64,000 nucleotides of DNA from Paulinella micropora (lineage: Eukaryota; Cercozoa; Imbricatea; Euglyphida; Paulinellidae): contig WBZZ01002575.1 in assembly GCA_019918135.1 (NCBI GenBank), forward strand, positions 158,501 to 222,500. Reading direction: 5' to 3'. The translations under genes were made by a program, and so were the position numbers. Below, piece by piece: positions 22,656-33,006 of the stretch. The notes beneath the pieces are model-generated. The model saw nothing but the letters and a program-made list of their open reading frames with translations. It was not told where the DNA came from and ran no database searches. Position 1 is the stretch's first letter; each line of letters begins with the position of its first letter.

Positions 22656-23381
22656 CTAATATACCTCATAGGACCACTCAGCGTCCTCCTGGGTATGTAG
22701 CTCACAACATATTCCGTGATCCGGGCCTTGTGGACTGTACCGTAGACCCGTGCGGTCATATCGGACTCCACTCGCCATCCCCATCGTCTCAATGTGGCTG
22801 ACCTCATACACCTTGTCAGTGGACAAGTCTTCCATCTCCACCGTGGACACCAACGCCGATACTTCTGAGTTAAACTCTAGCCTAGAGAGGCTATCAGCGA
22901 CCACATTTCGCTTCCCCGGCAGATGGACCATTGTAAAATCGAAACAAGACAAGAACGCTTGCCTCCGCGCTAGCCGTCCCGTCTGTTCATGATTCATCAA
23001 CCATAACAGGTTATGATGATCAGTTCTAACAATAAATTGAGGTCCTCCCCACAAATACTCTCTGAGCCTCTTGAGGGCCCATACCACCGCCAACGCCTCT
23101 CTTTGCCTTGTGCAATAGTTTCTCTCCGCCGCACACAAATTTCTACTAATAAACATGATTGGGCGTAATTTCTTCTCCTCATCTTCCTGCTGTAATACAG
23201 CCCCAATCGCAAACTTAGATGCATCTGTATCGACTACGAATTGTTTCGTGAAGTCGGGCATCGTTAGCACCAGTCCTCCGCCCTTCGGGTCTTTGTAAAT
23301 AAGATCTTTGAGCGTATGAAACGCTTGCAAAGCCTCTTCATCCCACTTGTCAAAGTCTCCAAAATCAATCATTCTCTCCAA
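22656..23381 (-). CDS. Gypsy RNase H, copy B
   Basis: Same motif series as copy A (DTDASKFAIGAVLQ, TRQREALAVV, VRTDHHNLLWLM, LPGKRNVVADSLS), but it continues past the point where copy A is truncated for about 60 more residues (RLEFNSEVSALVSTVEME) toward the integrase. It is separated from RT only by the frame shift caused by the 25-bp duplication. Confidence 0.85.
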   Translation of the reverse strand: MERMIDFGDFDKWDEEALQAFHTLKDLIYKDPKGGGLVLTMPDFTKQFVVDTDASKFAIGAVLQQEDEEKKLRPIMFISRNLCAAERNYCTRQREALAVVWALKRLREYLWGGPQFIVRTDHHNLLWLMNHEQTGRLARRQAFLSCFDFTMVHLPGKRNVVADSLSRLEFNSEVSALVSTVEMEDLSTDKVYEVSHIETMGMASGVRYDRTGLRYSPQGPDHGICCELHTQEDAEWSYEVY

Positions 23382-23398
23382 CTTAGCCCGTGAACTGG

Positions 23399-24817
23399 CT
23401 ATAGTATTGCGGGTATGAACTGGCTATAGTATTGCGCCATCGCAAGGAATGAGTGCAATTCAGTGCGGTTCTTCGGTATTGGTCGATTCATAATCTCCTC
23501 CCTCTTCTCCTTGGATATCGAGACTCGGTTATGAGAGATCTCGTACCCTAAATATGTCACACTCGTCTTGGCAAGTTGACACTTCTTCAAATTACATTTC
23601 AGGCCAAAAGCTCCAATGCGCCTGAATATATCGGACAAAAGATCGATATGCTCCTCCATTGTGTTAGAGTATACGATGATGTCATCGATATAACAAAATG
23701 CATATTCTCCCGCTTTCTGTCCCCGCCTTCTCATACAACCTCCGTCTGTCAGATCATCGTACTGACTGCTTAACATCTTCTGCATCGCCTTCTGAAAGAG
23801 TCCTGGGGCTTGCTTGAGGCCCATCAGAAGCACTTTCCATTGGTATATCTCCATACCCACCACAAACGCCGTCAGCCATCTGGACTTTTCCTCCAGTGGT
23901 ATCAGCCAGAAGCCATTCTTAAGGTCAATGACCGAACAGAATTTCGCATTCCGCAGTACTCTCCTTCCTTCTTCTAATGTCGGGAGAGGATTTCTCTCTT
24001 CCTCCAGCACCTTGTTAACACGAGCATAGTTAACTGTCAGGCGCCATTCTCCTCCTGGCTTCGGCACTATTCTCGGTTGTGAGACTATTGGAGATGTTGA
24101 TCTCTCAATAAAGTCCTCATTGAGCAGCTGTCTTGCTAGCTCCTCCGCTATCTTCGCCTTATGTATATTCAAGTTCGCCCTTCGTGGTGCCGGTGACGGC
24201 TCCGCACCCGGTATTTTGTAAATAACCGCTGTGAAGTCCTCAGGCTTGACACCACCTGCATATGGAGGGTCAAATATTTCTTTGTTCGCCTCCAATTTGG
24301 CTTTTAAAAGCTCTTTCTCTCTCTCCGTGCCTACTCCTTCTTCTAAGATTTTCCGCGCCGCCTCTTTGAAATCTTCATCAGACATCTTCTTAGTCTGCTT
24401 GAGGGGTTCTCTGTCCTCCTCCAAGCCTAAGTCTTCTTCCAAGACATCATCTAGGCCCGTCTTTTCATACGTGACCGTGTCCGGCTCATCATCTTTGCCG
24501 AGCTCCACCAGCATGTCAATAAGTCTCGCGTATTGCAAAGGAGCCTTACGGGTGTAGAAACCATCAAAGCATGTGAATGCTTGCGGTATCAATTTCAACT
24601 TGTCGAAGTCTCTGAGCCTCCGCTTGTATGCACGGCTCTGCTCACGAGTTCCTAAACGACGAGCCACCACTAGCTGTTGCTTGCGAGAGGGTACCGGTAT
24701 AGGATGATCAATAAGCCGGTCCCTTATCTCCTGCGCCCATATCGCCTTCTCATTATACGGCAGGATAATAGTATACGGCTTATTGTTTTCAAATAAAGTC
24801 CGTAAGCATTTCTTCAC
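23399..24817 (-). CDS. Gypsy reverse transcriptase, copy B
   Basis: 472 residues that look identical to the corresponding part of copy A, including YIDDIIVYS and the premature end caused by the 25-bp duplication. Near 24,817-24,835 a TAG-containing difference (GTTAGTCAA here versus GTTCACTAA in A) breaks the connection with the upstream part. Such identity contrasts with the diverged flanks and suggests gene conversion or a very recent shared origin. Confidence 0.85.
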   Translation of the reverse strand: MKKCLRTLFENNKPYTIILPYNEKAIWAQEIRDRLIDHPIPVPSRKQQLVVARRLGTREQSRAYKRRLRDFDKLKLIPQAFTCFDGFYTRKAPLQYARLIDMLVELGKDDEPDTVTYEKTGLDDVLEEDLGLEEDREPLKQTKKMSDEDFKEAARKILEEGVGTEREKELLKAKLEANKEIFDPPYAGGVKPEDFTAVIYKIPGAEPSPAPRRANLNIHKAKIAEELARQLLNEDFIERSTSPIVSQPRIVPKPGGEWRLTVNYARVNKVLEEERNPLPTLEEGRRVLRNAKFCSVIDLKNGFWLIPLEEKSRWLTAFVVGMEIYQWKVLLMGLKQAPGLFQKAMQKMLSSQYDDLTDGGCMRRRGQKAGEYAFCYIDDIIVYSNTMEEHIDLLSDIFRRIGAFGLKCNLKKCQLAKTSVTYLGYEISHNRVSISKEKREEIMNRPIPKNRTELHSFLAMAQYYSQFIPAIL

Positions 24818-24826
24818 TTCAGTTAG

Positions 24827-25644
24827 TCAACGCGGCCACGTGGGCTCGTCACCCCAGAAATCAGTAATACAACTTTTAATAGTTTCTGGTGGAGTATCCG
24901 GGATTCGCCCAGTTCTCCTTGGTACAAACGCCTCCCTTTTTTCTTCTCCTACTTTCGCATGGAAACAGTATCCGTTAGTCATGTGGACATCTGCTCCTAC
25001 TCCTTCCGCAAATCTCGCCAACGACGGGCTTCTTTGTGCGACACATATTATCTCCTCCTTTCGCTTCTCAATTAAGTCATCAATAGACTTTTTGTCCCAA
25101 GGGCATGTCGGAACTGTGACAGTGCACACTTGGGATTCTCAATTGTCGGTCCAGGACACCTCGTCCGGTCTTATGACATGAGGGTGAACATACACCTCAA
25201 GTGCCTCATGTACGATGGCCATCTTTTTGTGATCCGTCGCTAGACTCAGGTCATAAGCCTCATAAGAGTCAGTAGCGTTAATGGGGTCAATATCACTCTC
25301 CTCTGCTCTTTTTACTCAATATCACTCTCCTCTGCTCTTTTTACTCCATATATCACTCGCCGTGCGGCGCAATCAATCACAGCCCCCATCGTAGCCAATT
25401 GGTCATACGACAGTAATATTGATCCGTGGTAACCGGGGACGACATAAAGGTCCATGCGGTATACTCGTGCGGATTTTAATTTAAAGGTCAGTGTGATGAT
25501 GCCAGTGATATCCGTCCGACTACTTACTCCCTTTAGAGTGCCAGTCGAATTTTTCATATTTCCGTCCACCCAATCCCGGTATTTATTCAAAAACTTCCGG
25601 CCGACAATATTAATATTCGCCATCGTATTATTATCAACTTTCAA
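24827..25644 (-). pseudogene. Gypsy protease-RT linker and protease end, copy B
   Basis: Frame 25,312-25,644 has NINIVGRKFL, YRMDLYVVPGYHGSILLSYD and QLATMGAVIDC, the protease C-terminal pattern. A 31-bp tandem duplication at about 25,285-25,345 (AATATCACTCTCCTCTGCTC twice) shifts the frame. The 24,827-25,129 frame is the linker that copy A has lost by deletion. Confidence 0.55.
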
Positions 25645-25752
25645 ATTATATAGTATCGTATTAAAAGTTTCACAAAAAAAAGCTCAGTATAGCATAAAGC
25701 AACTGGCCTGTGCATATTATTTGCGAGGACAAGAACCTTGTATTCTAAGACC

Positions 25753-26178
25753 TTAAGTCTGGCCTCTAAATCTTTTGACTCCTCCTCCTCCTTTCTTTCT
25801 TTTTTTTTCCTTTTTTTTTTTTTTTTTTTTTTTTCCTTCAAGCAACAGGCACAACTGTGACCTTCGTGCTGAACCATACCTTTTTCTCTCTTCCCCTCTC
25901 ACGCCGTCTGTTCCCCCTCCCGCGGCCTCATATGCTTGTTGGCCTGTTGGATTGTGGCAGGAGCTAGAGCTGGAATCGGAGATAACCCACCAGCCGCCTT
26001 CTCCTCCACCCCATCCTCCACCTGAGGCATAGCTGCCTCGACTGGTGGGGTGGCAAGCCATCTTCCTCTTCCACCTCCTCTTCCGCCTCCTCTTCCGCCT
26101 CCTCTTCCGCCTCCTCTTCCGCCTCCTCTTCCGCCTCCTCCTCTTCTTTCGCTCATCTCTTTTCAGAATAGCTTGCAT
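25753..26178 (-). CDS. Gypsy Gag-like fragment with RGG/GGGR repeats
   Basis: One minus frame (25,899-26,156) starts MSERRGGGG and contains about six GGGRG units, followed by a Pro/Ala-rich segment. The overlapping frame reads the same DNA as KRRRKRR repeats. Arg-Gly repeats could bind RNA, as a Gag would. A poly-T/poly-A stretch at 25,800-25,834 blocks the frame downstream. There is no CCHC knuckle, so identification as Gag rests on position only. Confidence 0.4.
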   Translation of the reverse strand: MQAILKRDERKKRRRRKRRRKRRRKRRRKRRRKRRWKRKMACHPTSRGSYASGGGWGGGEGGWWVISDSSSSSCHNPTGQQAYEAAGGGTDGVRGEERKRYGSARRSQLCLLLEGKKKKKKKKEKKRKKGGGGVKRFRGQT

Positions 26179-26619
26179 GGCTTGTGCGATCTCGTCCTCG
26201 GGGCAGACTGAGTGCTGAATCCCCTACCGCATGACTAAAAGCACAAGGAGCCATTTCTCCTTCTTTAAGAGGCCTCCTAAGCTTGCATTCCTAGCCCGAG
26301 AAAGAAAACGGTAGCAAGCATCAGTTGCTTCTAAAATAAGACAACAGTGCGACGACAGTCAAAGTCTGTGCTGGCCACTCTCTCTTCACCTCCTCCTCTC
26401 TCAGACGCAAGTAATATTAGTATAGGGCTGAATCGGATCCCAAAATGGATTCATGTAATACTGTGAACGATACCAGCACCTCATACTCGTGCTTTGGATT
26501 TCATTGTCGTCCGTTGCGGCGAACAATGGAATCGATAGCAGCGTCGGAGCCTGTCTAACAAGACGGCCTCCGTATCGATATCTCTATTCTCAGAGGATCT
26601 AGCATAATGCGTGATGCTT
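26179..26619. other. Interval without a gene
   Basis: Expected location of the gypsy B 5' leader and LTR. No LTR pair or gene recognised. Confidence 0.35.
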
Positions 26620-27828
26620 CCTCCTCTCTCTGTCCTTCTCCTTCTCCAGGACCTTCTCCTTCTCTTTGTCCTTCTCACTCCCCTTCTCCTTCTCCTTCTC
26701 GTTGACTTCTCTTGCTCCTCCTTCTGAATCTGTTTCTTCTTCTTCTCCTTCTCCTCCTCCTTCTCCTCCTTCTCCTCCTCCTTCTCCTCCTTCTCCTCCT
26801 CCTTCTCCTCCTTCATCTCCTCCTCCTTCTCCTCCTCCTTCTCCTCCTCCTTCTCCTCCTCCTTCTCCTCCTCCTTCTCCTCCTCCTTCTCCTCCTCCTT
26901 CTCCTCCTTCTCCTTGACTTCTTCTCCTTGACTTCTTCTCCTCCTCCTTCTCCTCCTGCTCCTTAACTTCTTCTCCTCCTCCTTCTCCTCCTCCTTCTCC
27001 TCCTTCTCCTCCTCCTGCTCCTTAACTTCTCCTCCTGCTCCTTAACTTCTTCTCCTCCTCCTTCTCCTCCTTAACTTCTTCTCGTCCTCCTTCTTCTCCT
27101 CCTTCTCCTCTTCTCCTTGACTTCTTCTCCTTGACTTCTTCTCCTCCTCCTTCTCCTCCTCCTTCTCCTCCTCCTTCTCCTCCTGCTCCTTAACTTCTTC
27201 TCCTTCTCCTTCTCCTCCTCCTTCTCCTCCTCCTTCTCCTCCTCCTTCTCCTCCTCCTCCTCCTCCTTCTCCTCTTCCTTCTCCTCCTGCTCCTTAACTT
27301 CTTCTCCTCCTCCTTCTGGTCCTCCTTAACTTCTTCTCCTCCTCCTTCTCCTTCTCCTTCCTCCTTTTCCTTCTCCTTCTCCTTAACTTCTCCTCCTTCT
27401 CCTTAACTTCTTCTCCTCCTGAACTTCTTCTCCTCCTCCTTCTCCTTCTCCTTCCTCCTTCTTCTCCTCCTTCTCCTTAACTTCTTCTCCTCCTCCTTCT
27501 CCTCCTCCTGCTCCTTAACTTCTTCGCCTCCTCCTTCTCCTTCTCCTTAACTTCTTCTCCTCCTCCTCCTCCTTCTCCTCCTGCTCCTTAACTTCTTCTC
27601 CTCCTCCTCTTCCTCCTTCTCCTTAACTTCTTCTCCTCTTCCTTCTCCTCCTCCTGCTCCTTAGCTTCTTCTCCCTCCTTCTCCTCCTCCTTCTCCTCCT
27701 CCTTCTCCTCCTCCTCCTTCTCCTCCTCCTCCTTCTTCTCCTCCTTCTCCTTAATTTCTTCTCCTCCTTCTCCTCCTCCTTCTCATCCTCCTTCTCATCC
27801 TCCTTCTCCTCCTTTTCTTCAAACCTGT
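26620..27828. repeat. 1.2-kb polypyrimidine (CTCCTTCTCCTCC)n tract
   Basis: An almost uninterrupted C/T strand made of CTCCTT, CTCCTC and TTCTCC units, broken periodically by CTTAACTTCTTCTCC or CTTGACTTCTTCTCC modules. Long homopurine/homopyrimidine tracts can form triplex (H-DNA) and stall polymerases. Open frames through it (poly-Leu, poly-Pro/Ser, poly-Arg/Glu) are artefacts. Confidence 0.95.
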
Positions 27829-28654
27829 TTGCTGACATGATGTTAGCATGTGGCATGATGATGTAGGCACGTTGAGTGACCTAACCATAGCACACCAAAC
27901 AATCACATCCTTCTTCTTTCTCTTTTTGCTAAAAAGCTCTGTAGATCTACTAGTCAAAGATAGACAAGTAGAGAGGATATGAGGGATAGTGTAGAGCAAA
28001 TGTCTCTGTCCTCTTGATGAAATGTTTGTTTGATTTTCGTTCAAGTTTTTGTCTGGACTTCTTCGTCAGATTTTTCGACATCCCTCCTGAGTTTGCTTAT
28101 TCCTCTCTCCTTTCTATGCTATATCTGTTATGAGGTACTAGTGCCTACACAACGATAGCAATAGGGAGTCTGGAAAAGCTCTCCTTCAGAAGTCACACTA
28201 TGAACGGAGAAGGTTTTAGACTGGTTTTCAGAACACGATCAAAGATATGCAAAAATGCTTTGATGTGTCTGTGAAACAATGTACATAATAGTATAAACTT
28301 GAAGGGTAGAGTGCAGTGCACCTGTTCCTTATGTTTGTTTATAATCTAGTACAATTGTTTTCTTGGGTGTCTGCCTGCTTTGTCTTGGACTCTACACGAG
28401 AACAGCAAGAACAAAAGACTGGATGTGATCTGGTGTCTCAAGAGAACACACAGATGTGGATTGGGCTAGAGGGTACGAGACACCTACTTGAGGCCAATCA
28501 AATTATTTGTTTTGTAAAAGAGCTATGAGGATTATGTGTTGGAGTATTTGTTTTTTGTCTGACGTCCCCGTGTGAGACAGGTCAGCAAAATTCGTTCTGG
28601 ATGCCTGTGTGGCAATGCAGAAAGAAATCACCCTAGTGATGTGGACTCCAAATG
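27829..28654. other. Interval without identified gene
   Basis: Ordinary mixed sequence; no coding or RNA feature I can support. Confidence 0.4.
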
Positions 28655-28892
28655 TAATGCCCCAACGATAGCTCAGTAAAAAGTCGGTAATACAACCAAA
28701 CACAGTCCTCAAGAATGAGAACGATGTCTCGTTATATTAGCTCAGTGAAGCCGAAAAATGAAAACGGCAACAGACCAGGAATAAAATTGCATCAGGTCCA
28801 ATCCGGGCAAATAATACTGAAAAACAGGCTGGTGCACCTGTCACCAGGAAAAGGGTACTTTTTATCTGCTATCCGGCGGGTGATGCCTACAG
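28655..28892 (+). repeat. Dispersed 240-bp repeat, copy 2
   Basis: Same family and orientation as 12,733-12,965. The copies diverge exactly after GGTGATGCCTACAG, which defines one boundary. Confidence 0.75.
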
Positions 28893-28987
28893 AATGAAAT
28901 CAAAAAATGCCCGAAAACCCTAAATCTGAACCGAAGACAGGAACAACCATCATCAAAGCTGTCAATGTAAACTAAAAACAACGTGCA

Positions 28988-31900
28988 CTACATTGTGTTC
29001 TGCTGGGAGGAATCAGAAGTCCCCGACTGCATGTCCTCAGAGAACCGAAGCTGCAATGTGGACGCCCGGGCGCCACGTGCAGCTCTGCGCTCAGGAGGCC
29101 TCAAAGACTGCTGCACTGACTCGGAGGCGACAGTAGATGCTGATTCTGTAAATTGGGACACATCACTGTCAGAACTGTCGGAAGTGTCTCCTGCTTCGCT
29201 CTGCGCCATGCCGTCAGTGTCCTCGCCGTCAGAAGCAGGTGCCTCACCTCGGCGGCGTCTTCGGCGAGGGCGAGGCAAAATGCGGTTCTGGGATGAACGT
29301 GCCTTGCCATCCGGCGGTTGATCCCCAGAAGACACGGAGGACGATGTACTACTGAGACTAATCGCACCTGACTCCGCACGGGCCAAATCAACGCTTTCGT
29401 CTGGATCGTCAACGAGTCCGTCTTCAATGGCGGCACGAACAGTCACCAGCCAGTCCAGAACAGTGAGTCGACGACACTGATCCACGTTTTGGGCAAACTT
29501 CGGCAACACATCATTCATGACCTCGACCTTGAGATCGAAGGCAACAAGTCTTTGCTTCATGTCTTCTTTCGAATCCCAGTCAAGGGCTGCCCCGGCTGGG
29601 TACATTCTCGCACGGTCATGAACTTTGTCCTCGAACAGATCCGACAAGAAGTTGTAAGCAATCTTGACTTCCTCACCGCGAGGGTCGATCTTTTGGCCTT
29701 GGGATTCAGAAGGAGGCGCAAAATTGCCTCGACTGTGAGTTACCAGCAACAGGGTCTGCTCAACGTGCTTGACGTCGAATCGCACGGGGTCTGTGAGATA
29801 GTGCCTCGCTACGGTGCTGAGGTTTGCTTCGCAACGCTCTTTAGAAAAGATCCGAGGGTCGTGACAAAAAGCCCTCCACGCCGGATGCTGGTGGCGCCTC
29901 CAGTAGTTGAGGGTCAGAAGGTGCAGGCACAAAACGTGCGAGTACTCGTTAGCTCTGAAGTGGAGAAGGACATGGAGGGCGCGATGCAAGTAAGCAAAAA
30001 TCTGATCAGGCATGTTCTCCCTGATCACGCAGCCGATCTTGGGCCTGAAACACAAAGAAGAAAAATATGACATATTTTTCAAACCTCACAAACATGGCTG
30101 GCTGACCACTGTCATGAACCACTCAAACAAAACCAGCAAACCTCCGAGGTTGGCCCTCTGTGCAGGGGTGAGCTCTTGGTTGAACTGGAAATTGTCGAGA
30201 AGGTCGGCTTGAACGTGGGGGTAAGCCAGACGAACTTAGGCCATGATCGCCGAAATCGTCTTGAGTCTAGGTTTGATCCTGAACTTTTTGGAAGGAAACA
30301 GCTCATGCCAAAGGGGCCCAAAAACCTGGCGCTTAAATTCACGCCAAATCAAAACACAAAGGAACTTGTGGGCATGCCCATGGCTCAAGAAGACACACAT
30401 CCAGGACTTCAAGTGCGACAAACCCCTGCTTCGATCGTACAAAGCCTGTGACATCAATTAAAAAAATATGCCATATTTTTCGAATGCATGCACAGAATTA
30501 CTACCTTGTAAATCCGCTTGTAAATGTTAGAATATACAGTAAAAAGCTGGAAACGCCAAACTTCCGAACGACGATGCTGTAAATCAAGTTTCTCGAGAAG
30601 TCTGATGAGGGCGTCGTTCGACGCAATGTTCTGGTCTTCCATTCGCAGACCTTTGAAAACAACCGGTTCATTGCCGGGCCGGGTGTCGACTGACAACTCT
30701 GGGGGCAAACAAAGCGGAATCCTGGTGCACTGCTTGGAGACAGAATCATCAAAAAATCGTTTGAAATCTTTAGATCTGTTGTTGGTTTGAAGCTCTCTCA
30801 TGTTAGCTCGGGTCAAGGCAACGACCGCGTCATCAAACAAATCCTCTGGAAAAGCATCGACCTGGCCCGCGCGAAGCACCATGCTGGGAGGGTTCTGGCG
30901 CTGAGATTTCAGAATTCCGAAGTCAGTCTAGAGGCCGTTGTTGTAGGGGCCACTGCCAACGTTCGGCACTCCGACGTTCCGAAACTTCAAGCTGGTCGCG
31001 AAGTTGTCGAACCAAGTAGACTTCAGGTCGTCGGCTCGTTTCTCCTCCACACTGACAACAACAACAACAACAATAACAACAAAAAAAAAAAAAAAAAAAA
31101 AAGACATAAAAAACAAGAAAAAAAAACTCTGCAACTAGTTTGAGTGGTTCTTCCACTCCGCCTGGTCCCTCTGGACAGGGAAGAATGGAAGAAACGAGTA
31201 ACGAAGTTTGCAGGGTCAGAAGAAGAACATTGGAATGAAATTGTACAGCGGAAGAAATGTGTAATTTCATGCCAACACCCTGCGCTAAATGAGAAACAAG
31301 TTTCAACAGGGATGGCGTAGCGGCGAAAGAAACAGCTACTTAGCTTCTTTCGTCTCTGCGCACCCAGTTTGGGGTCACGACACTCTGCCTGGTCCCTCTG
31401 GACAGGGCAGAATGGCGTAAACCAGTAACGAAGCTTCAGGGGTCTTCACCAGTGCTCGCATAACGCGCGAAGAAACAGCTACTAAGTTTCTTCCCGCGCT
31501 GTGCATCCAGTTTGAAGTGTGCTGAAGTGCACGGGTGTTCTCTTCGGAGCGACGAACAAGAAACAGAAGACGAGCAGCAAGAGTTTGAGTTTTTGCTCTT
31601 CTGGCCTTGTCCCAAAAGTCAGAAGAGCAAGAACTAGTTGCGACCGTAGACAGCGGTGATTTCTCTTCCTCGTCTTTTGCAAATCTGATGGCCAAAAGAC
31701 GAAGAAGAGCAGCAAAAACCAGTCCATCCGCAGAGAACCGAGATTTTTGTGATTGTTTACATCGAGGATTTGCAAGAGTTAAAGAACAAGTAATGAAAGG
31801 AACTGTACTTGTGGGTTTCAGAAAACATTTCAGATAAGAAAAATATGTCATATTTTTCGAAACTACACTTGTTGGGAAGTACAACCAAGGGCAACATTTT

Positions 31901-32490
31901 TAAAAAGACAAAAAATATGACATATTTTTGAAAACAGTTCATGCTCATCCATGCGTAACGGAGGGGGAAGGAAAGAACCTTAGAGATGTCTTTATTTCCT
32001 GAAGGCGAATTTTGCGGCGGCGATCAAAGCTCCTGATCGGAATCACTCTTCCAAACGATGACAAAACATCGAGTCCTTCCCTGCTTTCCTCGATGCTTGA
32101 GTTCAAGGCACAAGTCAAGCTCCCACTGGAGAAAACGCTGACCCTGTTGAAGCATGACGAAAAGAAGGAAGCACGAAAACGCTTGTCTGCCCTCCGACAA
32201 AAGACCTTGGGCGTCATGTTCTTCAATTTTGCGGAACTGACCGTTCTGATGCCTGACATGCGCTAACATGTGCCAAAATCTGTAAAGTCTGTCAGGCGCG
32301 AACATTTTCACCCAAGCCTCAAAGCCAAAACCCATGAAATCGCCTGACCACTAGTGACCACAAGAGAAAAAAAATGCATTGAACGTGTTACAGGCAACTT
32401 ACTGGAGACAGCTTTCTTTATTTTCAGGTCTTCTTCTGCAAACGTGTTGCAATCAGGAACAAAAGGAGTGCCCTGAATCGATTTTGCCAC
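28988..32490 (-). CDS. Multi-exon host gene, unknown function
   Basis: The start is well supported. ATG at 32,490, exon 1 to 32,403, a 59-bp intron with GTAAGT donor and GGTCAG acceptor, and exon 2 from 32,343 splice in frame to give ...SDFMGFGFEAWVKMFAPDRLYRFWHMLAHVRHQNG. Exon-like open stretches follow at 31,375-31,884, 30,923-31,306 and 30,454-30,882. The last exon is 28,988-30,044, preceded by a 62-bp intron (30,045-30,106, donor GTCAGC, acceptor TTTCAG). It encodes about 350 residues with LLTLNYWRRHQHPAWRAFCH and CEANLSTVARHYLTDP, then an acidic/Ser-rich tail. I recognise no family. It may belong to a mobile gene module together with the divergent plus-strand gene. Confidence 0.5.
30060..30080. 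repeat. Intronic palindrome AAATATGNCATATTT, representative copy
   Basis: GAAAAATATGACATATTTTTC lies inside the 62-bp intron 30,045-30,106. Further copies, some imperfect, are at about 30,462, 31,839, 31,911, 32,611, 32,701, 33,634, 33,713, 34,029, 34,499, 35,912, 36,106 and 61,604, and outside this locus at 12,397 and 12,655. Confidence 0.85.
31150..31455 (-). repeat. Direct duplication inside the minus-strand host gene
   Basis: GCCTGGTCCCTCTGGACAGG and the roughly 60 bp after it occur at 31,159 and again at 31,387, followed in both cases by an AGAAACAGCTACT stretch (31,328 and 31,472). On the minus strand both copies encode ILPCPEGPG. It looks like an exon-scale tandem duplication with a period of about 228 then 144 bp. 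Confidence 0.6.
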
Positions 32491-33006
32491 TGCAACAAAA
32501 TGGCTTCTCAGCGCAGACAGGTAGCCTCGCCTAAGAACCTAATATTGTCAAAAAAAAAAAAAAAAAAACAGAAGTGGCGAGAATGGTTTTACAAGGGTTG
32601 TCGGAAAAAAGAAATATGGCATATTCCGACACTGGACCCTTTTCAAACAAATCCGTCCGGAAAAAAGGTAAAAAATCACTTTCAAATGATGTCTCAGAAA
32701 AAGAAATATGGCATATTTGCCAAAGTGAGCCGGTTTGAGCCCACACTCGGTGCCGCCAAGGCACAAAAACCGGTTTCGGACGTCAGTTTTTGGGGGCGAG
32801 TGGCCGGACTGGGTCCGTTTGCCATTTTTGATTGCATTTCACCATATGAGGGTGACTTTCCGTCCCTATTAAAATGAAAAAAAAACACATGTTTTCAGGC
32901 CTAACTTAATTTTTTTTTTCTTCGTGACCGCTTCCGGTCAACTTGAGCACTTTTGTTCGGTGTCTAGATTGTTGCACTCTCAAAATCGCTTTCCGAACAC
33001 TACATC
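32491..33006. promoter_or_regulatory. Shared divergent upstream region of two host genes
   Basis: The minus gene starts at 32,490 and the plus gene at or before 33,007, so the 0.5 kb between them probably holds both promoters. It contains two AAATATGGCATAT palindromes (32,611 and 32,701) and an A-run. A possible mini-exon starts with ATG at 32,500 (MASQRRQ then a GT). Confidence 0.4.

Larger units (their letters stand above)
20345..26178 (-). mobile_element. Ty3/gypsy-type retrotransposon copy B
   Basis: On the minus strand the order is Gag-like RGG-repeat segment, protease-like, RT, RNase H, integrase zinc region, integrase core and a C-terminal tail. RT-RNase H-integrase is the gypsy order. 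It is longer than copy A, which it faces in inverted orientation 12 kb away. Frameshifts and short tandem duplications interrupt the pol frame at several points. Confidence 0.85.

Noticed and set aside
26620-27828. Repeat-spacer look of the CTTAACTTCTT modules as a CRISPR array
   Set aside because: Units are low-complexity and of irregular length, without unique spacers or cas genes, and the genome is eukaryotic.
26481-27856. Poly-Glu/Lys, poly-Leu, poly-Pro/Ser and poly-Arg frames
   Set aside because: Six-frame reading of the polypyrimidine tract; no start context or conserved segment.
28988-30044. Transposase (KDZ or Crypton type) assignment for the last exon of the minus host gene
   Set aside because: Composition and context hinted at a mobile element, but no catalytic triad or signature motif could be pointed to.
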